Below, in pieces: positions 15,500 through 21,628 of a DNA stretch of 21,628 bases. The position numbers were made by a program, and so were the translations under genes. This DNA is from an uncultured beta proteobacterium (lineage in GTDB: Bacteria > Pseudomonadota > Gammaproteobacteria > Burkholderiales > SG8-39). The notes under the pieces are model-generated. The model saw nothing but the letters and a program-made list of their open reading frames with translations. It searched no databases and was not told the origin of the DNA. Numbering within the stretch: the first letter of the stretch is position 1; every line of letters begins with the position of its first letter. The stretch spans positions 19,138-40,765 of the forward strand of contig CADEDU010000067.1 of assembly GCA_902826155.1 (NCBI GenBank). The letters are read 5' to 3'.

Positions 15500-15865
15500 A
15501 TGCCAATCAAGAAGATTCTCGTCGTCGAAGACTCCCCGACCGAACGGCACTTGCTGCTGGAGACGCTCACCAAAAAGGGCTACGACGTGGTGACCGCCGT
15601 CGACGGCAACGAGGGTGTGGCCAAGGCCAAGGCGGAGATGCCCGATCTCATCATCATGGACGTCGTGATGCCGGGCGTGAACGGCTTCCAGGCCACGCGC
15701 CAGATCACCCGCGATGAAGCCACGCGGCACATCCCGGTGATCATCTGCACGACCAAGAGCCTGGAGACCGACAAGATCTGGGGCATGCGCCAGGGTGCGC
15801 TCGCCTACATGGTCAAGCCGATCGATCACACGCAGCTGCTCGAGCGCATCGCCACGATCGCCTGA
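15500..15865 (+). CDS. pilH: Twitching motility response regulator PilH
   Basis: PilH is the second stand-alone receiver of the system; in Pseudomonas it opposes PilG and is linked to pilus retraction or acts as a phosphate sink. This protein has 121 residues, just one receiver domain. E10 and D11 (VVEDSP) form the acidic pocket, D54 (IIMDVVMPGVNGFQ) is the phosphoacceptor, T84 or T85 (ICTTKS) is the switch residue and K106 (YMVKPID) the conserved lysine. The ATG at 15500 has AGAGG five bases upstream. A longer in-frame reading from inside pilG is not family-like. pilI follows after 50 bases. Confidence 0.92.
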   Translation: MPIKKILVVEDSPTERHLLLETLTKKGYDVVTAVDGNEGVAKAKAEMPDLIIMDVVMPGVNGFQATRQITRDEATRHIPVIICTTKSLETDKIWGMRQGALAYMVKPIDHTQLLERIATIA

Positions 15866-15915
15866 TCGGCGCGCGCCAACGCAACCCCACAACCCGCACC
15901 ACACACGCTACGCCG

Positions 15916-16428
15916 ATGAGCCGCATCACCAACCTGCGAGAGTTCCAGCAGACGCTTACCAAGCGCATCCAGGGTGCCGCCGCCGGCCACAACGTGAAGC
16001 TGACGCGGCTGGGCGTGCAGGCAGGCCAGGATCTGTGGCTCGTGGAGCTCGAAGACGCGGCCGAAGTGCTTGCGGTCGGACCAATCACGCCGGTGCCGCT
16101 GACGCGGCCCTGGTTTCGCGGGCTCACCAACGTGCGCGGCAATTTGTTCAGCGTGGTTGACCTAGGCGGCTTCGTTCACGGGGAGCCGACACCGCTCAAT
16201 ATCGACGCCCGACTGGTGCTGATCAATGATCGGTTCCAGATGAACGTCGCGCTGCTGGTCAATCGCATGCTCGGCCTGCGCTCGATGGATCAGCTCCAGC
16301 GTGAGCCGCAGGCGCCGGGCAGTCCCTGGACCAGCGCCTCATATCGCGATACCGAGGCGCGCGTGTGGCACCAGCTGTCGATGACCGAACTGGTCTACCA
16401 CCACGACTTCATGCAGGTAGGACTTTGA
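15916..16428 (+). CDS. pilI: CheW-like adaptor PilI
   Basis: PilI couples the receptor PilJ to the kinase ChpA, as CheW does in flagellar chemotaxis; it acts at the cytoplasmic face of the receptor arrays. It has 170 residues with a CheW fold. The stretch FRGLTNVRGNLFSVVDLG (67-84) is the typical CheW core, preceded by LWLVELEDAAEVLAVGPIT (40-58). The helical first 30 residues are an extension compared with CheW. No membrane segment is present. It lies between pilH and pilJ, with 59 bases before pilJ, consistent with one operon. Confidence 0.93.
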   Translation: MSRITNLREFQQTLTKRIQGAAAGHNVKLTRLGVQAGQDLWLVELEDAAEVLAVGPITPVPLTRPWFRGLTNVRGNLFSVVDLGGFVHGEPTPLNIDARLVLINDRFQMNVALLVNRMLGLRSMDQLQREPQAPGSPWTSASYRDTEARVWHQLSMTELVYHHDFMQVGL

Positions 16429-16487
16429 CGCCTCTCAGGCTTGTTCCACGCGTCGGCTAGTTACCAAGCGCCGTCCAGCGACGGCAA

Positions 16488-18677
16488 ATGAAAGACTCGA
16501 TCATGGCGTTCCTCCAAAACTCGATCACCAGCCGGTTTCTGCGCTCCGGAACCGACCAACAGACCGCCGAGCCTTCAGTCGTGGGCCCGGCCTCGCAGGT
16601 TCTGACCGAACTGGACGGCGTGACCAGCGGCCCGGGAAGCTCCGGTGGGCCGCTTGGCCAGCTGCAGATCCCGCGTCGATTGCGCGTGCTCGGTCCGGCG
16701 TTGATCGTTGTGGTGCTGCTGATGCTCGCACTGGGCCTGTACGCCCAGCGACTGACCAGCCAAGGCGCCGGTTACGTCAACGCAGCGACGCGCATGGAAA
16801 TGCTTTCGCAGCGGATTGCCAAAGCCTCGCAGCAGGTGTTGACGGGTTCGCCGGACGCGATCAAGGAGCTGACCGAAAGCCGCACCGAATTCTCCGATCT
16901 GATGGAACGACTCACCGCGGGCGGCGAAGTGAACGGCATCAGCATTTCGCCCACGACGGGCGCTTCTGCCGATCTGCTCGATAAGGTACGCAAGATTTGG
17001 GATCCGTCGCGCGCCAACGCCGAGACGGTGCTCAAGAACGGCCGCAATCTGCAGGACATGGGCACCGCGGTGCGCACGATCAACGGCAAGAACGCCGATC
17101 TGCTCGATCTGGCCGAACAACTTGTTGCGCTGAAACTGCAGACCAATTCGCCGGCACGCGAGATCTCGCTGTCGGGCCAACTGGTGATGCTCACCCAGCG
17201 GATCGCCAAGAACGCCAACGCGCTGCTGGCTGCCGACGTGATCGATCCGGAGACCTCGTTCCTGCTGAGCCGCGACGCGCGCACCTTCCGTGACACGTTG
17301 CGCACGCTGACCCAGGGCGCCGAGAACCCGCGCGTCAATCCGCCGCGCGATCCGGAGACGCAACAAAAGCTGCAGGAACTCAACGCCAGCTTCCAGGACT
17401 TCGACAAGTCGATCGCCACGATCATCTCCAACCTGCAAAGCCTGGTGCTTGGCAAGCAGGCGGCGCGCGCACTGGTGCGCGATTCGGGCAGCTTGCTCAC
17501 CAGCACCGCCGAACTCGGTCAGGGCTATGCGTCGGAAAGCGGCGCGGGCTGGACCTACTGGATCATCGCCCTGCTGGGGGTCGTCGCGGCGGCGTTGCTG
17601 TGGCTGATCGCCAAGTCGCTCAACGACGATGGCCGGCAGCGTGCGTCCGAGAGTGCGCGTCAGGCCGACGAAGAACGCCAGCAGAACAAGTCGAATCAGG
17701 ACGCGATTCTGCGGCTGATGAACGAGATGCGGTATCTGGCCGATGGCGACCTGACGGTGCGCGCCACCGTTACCGAGGACATCACCGGCGCCATCGCCGA
17801 CTCGGTGAACTTCACTATCGAGGAGCTCAGGGTGTTGGTGTCGCGCATCAATGGCGCGGCCGCCCAGGTGACCGAGGCTTCGGCTTCCGCTCAGGAAACC
17901 TCCGAAAAGCTGCTCGACGCAACCGAACAGCAGTCGCAGCAGATCCAGAACGCCAGCGCGTCGGTGCTGAAGATGGCCCGCGCGATTAACGAAGTGTCTG
18001 GCAGCGCGTCGCGGTCGGTGAGCGTTGCGCGACAGTCGCTGGCTGCCGCCGAACAGGGCGCATCGGCGGTGCAGAACTCGATCGCGGGCATGAACGAGAT
18101 TCGCTCGCAGATCCAGGACACCTCCAAGCGGATCAAGCGGCTGGGCGAGTCCTCGCAGCAGATCGGCGAGATCGTCGAGCTGATCTCCGACATTACCGAG
18201 CGCACTCAGGTGCTGGCGTTGAACGCGGCGATCCAGGCGGCCTCCGCCGGCGAGGCCGGGCGCGGGTTCACGGTCGTAGCCGAGGAGGTGCAGCGGCTGG
18301 CCGAACGTTCCGCGGAAGCGACACGCCAGATCTCGGCCATCGTCAAGACGATTCAGACCGACACGCAAGATACCGTGTCGGCGATGGAGCGCAGTACCCA
18401 GGGCGTGGTCGAGGGTGCGCGTCTGTCCGACGCCGCCGGCCAGGCGCTTGCCGAGATCGGCGAGGTGTCCAAGCGGCTGGCGAGTCTGATTGAGGAAATC
18501 TCGATCACCTCGCAAAGCCAGGCACAGACCGCCGGCAAGGTCGCGGCGAGCATGCAGGACATCCTCACCATCAACAAGCAGGCTACCGAAGGCACCAAGC
18601 AGACCGCGGTCTCGATCGGACAGCTGTCGCACCTGGCGCAGGAACTCAAGGCCTCGGTCGCCAACTTCAAGCTTTGA
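16488..18677 (+). CDS. pilJ: Methyl-accepting chemotaxis protein PilJ
   Basis: PilJ is the inner-membrane receptor of the pil-chp system, thought to sense pilus state or pilin. It has 729 residues. A cytoplasmic lead of about 65 residues precedes TM1 (about 68-85). The periplasmic part (about 86-355) has two PilJ-type modules, shown by the matching motifs [12 protein letters not shown] (104-115) and [12 protein letters not shown] (233-244). TM2 is at about 356-375, followed by a HAMP region (about 376-450) and a signalling coiled coil. The highly conserved hairpin tip is at 569-608 ([20 protein letters not shown] then [15 protein letters not shown]). The start may be the ATG at 16488 or the one at 16503; neither has a strong ribosome binding site. 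The ChpA gene begins 59 bases after the stop. Confidence 0.95.
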   Translation: MKDSIMAFLQNSITSRFLRSGTDQQTAEPSVVGPASQVLTELDGVTSGPGSSGGPLGQLQIPRRLRVLGPALIVVVLLMLALGLYAQRLTSQGAGYVNAATRMEMLSQRIAKASQQVLTGSPDAIKELTESRTEFSDLMERLTAGGEVNGISISPTTGASADLLDKVRKIWDPSRANAETVLKNGRNLQDMGTAVRTINGKNADLLDLAEQLVALKLQTNSPAREISLSGQLVMLTQRIAKNANALLAADVIDPETSFLLSRDARTFRDTLRTLTQGAENPRVNPPRDPETQQKLQELNASFQDFDKSIATIISNLQSLVLGKQAARALVRDSGSLLTSTAELGQGYASESGAGWTYWIIALLGVVAAALLWLIAKSLNDDGRQRASESARQADEERQQNKSNQDAILRLMNEMRYLADGDLTVRATVTEDITGAIADSVNFTIEELRVLVSRINGAAAQVTEASASAQETSEKLLDATEQQSQQIQNASASVLKMARAINEVSGSASRSVSVARQSLAAAEQGASAVQNSIAGMNEIRSQIQDTSKRIKRLGESSQQIGEIVELISDITERTQVLALNAAIQAASAGEAGRGFTVVAEEVQRLAERSAEATRQISAIVKTIQTDTQDTVSAMERSTQGVVEGARLSDAAGQALAEIGEVSKRLASLIEEISITSQSQAQTAGKVAASMQDILTINKQATEGTKQTAVSIGQLSHLAQELKASVANFKL

Positions 18678-18736
18678 TCGGCGCGAGCGAACAAAACCAG
18701 TGGGCACTGCGGATACCGCGTAAGAGTTGAGCAGAA

Positions 18737-21628
18737 ATGGCCAGTTCCGGAGACTTCGACGTCGGCCCCCTTTCCTGGGTGAAAGGGGAGATCGACCAGG
18801 CGCTCGAGCGCGCGACCACCGCGCTGCGGGCATACGCCGCCAATCCCAGCGATAGCGGGCAGCTCAAGACCAGTCGCGCTCAGGTGCATCAGGCGCACGG
18901 CGCACTGCAGATCGTGGGCCTGGACGGTGTGGCGCGCTTCTCCGAAGAGCTGGAGGGCCTGCTCGCCGACCTGGAAGCGGGCAAGGCCAACGGCAACGCA
19001 TCCGGTGTCGTCGAACGTGCCGCTAGCGCAATCTCCACCTATCTGGAGCAGCTGCTGGCCGGTCAACCCAATCAGCCGCTCAAGCTTTACGCGCTGTACC
19101 GCGAGATTGCCGCCGAACGTGGCAAGCCGGTGCCCGATCCGGTCGATCTGTTCTATCCCGACCTGTCGCTGCGATTGCCCACCGGCGAAGGGCTGACTGC
19201 AAGCGGCGTCGATCGCGCCACGGCTCTCAAGAACGGCCGATCGCGCTTCATGCGCGGGCTGTTGCGCTGGCTGCGCAAGGATCGCGAAGGGGTCCGCGAG
19301 ATGCAGCAGGCCACCGCGATGATCGAGTTGGCCGAGACGATTCCTTCGGCGCGGACCTTCTGGTGGGCCACTAGCGGACTGCTCGAAGGAATCGAACAGG
19401 GCGCACTTACCGACGAATCGCTGGTGCCGCGTCTTTGCAACCGCATCGAACGTCAGATCAAACGTCTGATCGACGGTGTGTCACCGAGTGTGGCCGAGCG
19501 CCTGCAGCGCGAAGTGCTGTTCATGGTGGCGCGCGCTCAGCCCAGCACCTCGCGGCTCGGCGAGATCCGATCGGCGCTGGCCCTGGAAGGGTCGATCCCG
19601 GCGAGCTTCGAGCTGCAGGGCGAAGATGCGCAGCTGTTGCCGCGCCTGCGTGCGCTGCGCGAAGCCGTGCTGGCCGCCAAAGGCTCATGGACCAAGTTCA
19701 CCGGTGGCCACGTGCAAAGTGCCGCCGCGTTCATGGATCACCTTGCTCAGCTGCGAGAGAAAACACGCGAGCTGGGGCGCGCTGAACTGAACAGCGTCGT
19801 CGACGAATTGAACGCAGTCGGCGAGGCGATCAAGGCCACCGGAGCGGTGCCGTCTGAAGCCGCCGCGCTTGAGGTAGCCACGGCGCTGCTGCTGGTGGAC
19901 GATGCGGCCGATCGCTACAACGCGTTGCCGCCGCAGTTCGCCCAGCAGGCCGAGGCGATGGTTGGGCGACTGCGCAGCCTGCGTGGTATCGCCACGCCGG
20001 CGCCGGCCGACTCGTCGCTGCTCGACGACATGACGCGCCGTGCGCAGGAGCGCGTGGCGATTTCGCAGCTGGTCGCCGAGATCCGTTCCAATCTGCGCGA
20101 GATCGAATCCGGTCTGGACACCTACTTCCGCGATCAGAGTCATCCGGAAGAACTGGCCAAGCTCGAAAAGCCGATCAATCAGGTCATCGGCGCGTTTCGC
20201 ATCCTGAACGAGCCCAAGGCCGAAGCTGCGCTGGCCGATTGCGTCGAGCGCATCCGCGGGTTCCGCCACGCCGGTGCGCAGCCCGACGAAGTGGAATTCG
20301 AGCGCATCGCCGGGGTGCTCTCCGGGCTGGGCTTCTATGTCGATGCGCTGGCACACGGCAAGGCCGACTTCGACGTTTCGATGCAGCCGATTCGCCCCAA
20401 GTCGAACGTCGAGGAAGCGCACATTCCCACCGCGCCCTCGGTCGAGGCGCAATTGGAAGAGCAGCAACGCGCCACGCAGGATCTGGTGCAGGCATGGCAG
20501 GCCAACCCCGACGACGCACGCAGGAAGGAAGAGCTGCGCCAGCACGTCGAAGCGATGCAGCACGATGCCGCTCTGGTGGCCGACGCCGACCTGGAGCGCA
20601 AGGCCCAGGAGACGCTTTCGCTGCTCGCGCAGTCCGATACCGCGACAGTGCAGCCTGAACTTGCCAAGGCGCTGGAATCGCTGCAACCCGAAGCAATGCC
20701 GGAGATTGCACCTTCGGCAGATGTGCAGAAGCTGGCCGAAGCATCCAGCGAGGTGATCGACGCCGAACTGCTCGAGGTCTACATCGAGGAAGCAGGCGAA
20801 GTCGTCGCGACCATTCGCGAGAACCTCGCCACATTGCGCACGCAACCGAACAACATCGAGGCGCTGCGCACCATCCGGCGTGGTTACCACACGCTCAAAG
20901 GCAGTGGCCGGATGGTCGGCCTGATGCGCCTGGGCGAGGCCGCATGGGCGGTCGAGAAGCTGCTCAACAACTGGCTGGAAGCCGAACGTGCCGGCAACGA
21001 GGCGCTGTTCGCGCTGATCGAGGACGGTCACGAGCTGTTCGGTCGCGCCGTCGAATCGCTCAAAGCGGGCAACGCACTGCCCGATGAAACGGCGTTGATC
21101 GCCAAGGCCAACGCGCTCGAATCGGGCGAGTCGATGGTGATGATCGGCGATCGTCGCCTGACCCCCGCGCTGTACGAGATTTTTCTGGGCGAATCGCGCT
21201 CGCACGTCGCGGCTTTGCAGAACATGCAGGCGCGAGTGTCCGATGCGGGTTACGTCAACGACGACGACGTGCGCGCGGCGCACACACTGGGCGGGGTATG
21301 CGGCAGCGTCGGCTTCACCGCGATTCGCGACGTTGCGCAGGCGCTCGAGGGCGCGCTCGGCCGGTTGGTAGGAATGCCGTTGAGCGCGGCCAGTCACGAG
21401 ACCCTCGGCGAAGGCATCATGGCCGTCGAGGCGATGGTGCAGGCCGTGGCGCGCAAGGAAGAGCCAGTGCCCAATCCGCAGATCGTCGATCTGCTGCACG
21501 GCATTCGGATCGCAGAAACCGGTCAGACCGTGACCGATCTGGAAACGCGCGCGGCCACTGATCTGTCGCTTGGTTTCTCCGGTGACGGGCTGGAAGCAGG
21601 CGATTTTCCAACGCCGGGAACGTTCGAG
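18737..21628 (+). CDS. chpA: Hybrid chemosensory histidine kinase ChpA/PilL, N-terminal part
   Basis: ChpA (PilL) is the CheA-type kinase of the pil-chp system, receiving signal from PilJ-PilI and phosphorylating PilG and PilH. The frame opens at the ATG at 18737 and runs 964 codons to the right edge without a stop. Residues 1 to about 550 are a FimL-like helical region, with AHGALQIVGL (53-62, His54) early and LDTYFRD about residue 460. A canonical Hpt domain lies at about 674-780 with the phosphorylatable H718 in YHTLKGSGRMVGL. A second Hpt-like unit has AHTLGGVCGS with H849. The remaining Hpt units, dimerisation, ATPase, CheW-like and receiver domains expected of the family must lie beyond the window. 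Its start has no strong ribosome binding site. No pilK separates it from pilJ. Confidence 0.93.
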   Translation, partial: MASSGDFDVGPLSWVKGEIDQALERATTALRAYAANPSDSGQLKTSRAQVHQAHGALQIVGLDGVARFSEELEGLLADLEAGKANGNASGVVERAASAISTYLEQLLAGQPNQPLKLYALYREIAAERGKPVPDPVDLFYPDLSLRLPTGEGLTASGVDRATALKNGRSRFMRGLLRWLRKDREGVREMQQATAMIELAETIPSARTFWWATSGLLEGIEQGALTDESLVPRLCNRIERQIKRLIDGVSPSVAERLQREVLFMVARAQPSTSRLGEIRSALALEGSIPASFELQGEDAQLLPRLRALREAVLAAKGSWTKFTGGHVQSAAAFMDHLAQLREKTRELGRAELNSVVDELNAVGEAIKATGAVPSEAAALEVATALLLVDDAADRYNALPPQFAQQAEAMVGRLRSLRGIATPAPADSSLLDDMTRRAQERVAISQLVAEIRSNLREIESGLDTYFRDQSHPEELAKLEKPINQVIGAFRILNEPKAEAALADCVERIRGFRHAGAQPDEVEFERIAGVLSGLGFYVDALAHGKADFDVSMQPIRPKSNVEEAHIPTAPSVEAQLEEQQRATQDLVQAWQANPDDARRKEELRQHVEAMQHDAALVADADLERKAQETLSLLAQSDTATVQPELAKALESLQPEAMPEIAPSADVQKLAEASSEVIDAELLEVYIEEAGEVVATIRENLATLRTQPNNIEALRTIRRGYHTLKGSGRMVGLMRLGEAAWAVEKLLNNWLEAERAGNEALFALIEDGHELFGRAVESLKAGNALPDETALIAKANALESGESMVMIGDRRLTPALYEIFLGESRSHVAALQNMQARVSDAGYVNDDDVRAAHTLGGVCGSVGFTAIRDVAQALEGALGRLVGMPLSAASHETLGEGIMAVEAMVQAVARKEEPVPNPQIVDLLHGIRIAETGQTVTDLETRAATDLSLGFSGDGLEAGDFPTPGTFE

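Noticed and set aside
16575..18833. A 752-codon open frame on the minus strand opposite pilJ
   Set aside because: Its translation is Arg/Leu/Gly/His-rich without any recognisable domain, and the opposite strand clearly encodes PilJ. Long antisense frames are expected in GC-rich coding DNA.
19685..21499. A 604-codon open frame on the minus strand opposite chpA
   Set aside because: The composition is that of an antisense shadow, with no family motifs, and the plus strand encodes a clear ChpA N-terminus.

Overview
The window looks like chromosomal core DNA from a high-GC betaproteobacterium, most likely of the order Burkholderiales or close to it. This rests on gene content and protein wording: Mpl and YqiA side by side, an RNB-family ribonuclease followed by a TonB-like gene and mtgA, a thiD-thiE-hemL operon, and a rubredoxin gene just ahead of a pil-chp chemosensory cluster. 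I see no rRNA, tRNA, insertion sequence, phage gene or CRISPR array, and no clear sign of recent transfer. Both ends of the window cut through genes.

Left part (1-7523). A nucleotidyltransferase-fold gene runs off the left edge on the minus strand, head to head with mpl (murein tripeptide recycling). Then, all on the plus strand, come yqiA (small serine esterase), an RNB-domain exoribonuclease with its own promoter at the end of yqiA, a TonB-like energy transducer, mtgA (monofunctional peptidoglycan glycosyltransferase) and corA (divalent cation channel). Mpl, MtgA and the TonB-like protein give this block a cell-envelope flavour.

Middle (7544-11086). A UMF1-type major facilitator gene on the minus strand converges with corA and diverges from mgtE (gated Mg2+ channel). 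mgtE is followed by mscL (large mechanosensitive channel), which ends in a strong bidirectional terminator at 11058-11086. CorA, MgtE and MscL sit within 4.5 kb.

Cofactor operon (11143-14036, minus strand). The order of transcription is thiD, thiE, hemL. ThiD makes HMP-PP, ThiE joins it to the thiazole phosphate to give thiamine phosphate, and HemL makes 5-aminolevulinate for haem. A rubredoxin gene (14216-14398) is divergent from thiD.

Right part (14399-21628). A 671-base stretch with no supported gene precedes the type IV pilus chemosensory operon pilG-pilH-pilI-pilJ-chpA. It encodes two response regulators, a CheW-like adaptor, a methyl-accepting receptor and a large hybrid CheA-like kinase. 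This system governs twitching motility and surface sensing in relatives. The chpA frame is open at the right edge, so only its N-terminal 964 codons are present and its kinase core lies outside. No pilK-type methyltransferase gene lies between pilJ and chpA.

I did not find a convincing new biological system. The most unusual points are the uncharacterised nucleotidyltransferase beside mpl, the apparent absence of aroE between the tonB-like gene and mtgA, the missing pilK, the composite N-terminus of ChpA, and the long gene-free stretch before pilG.
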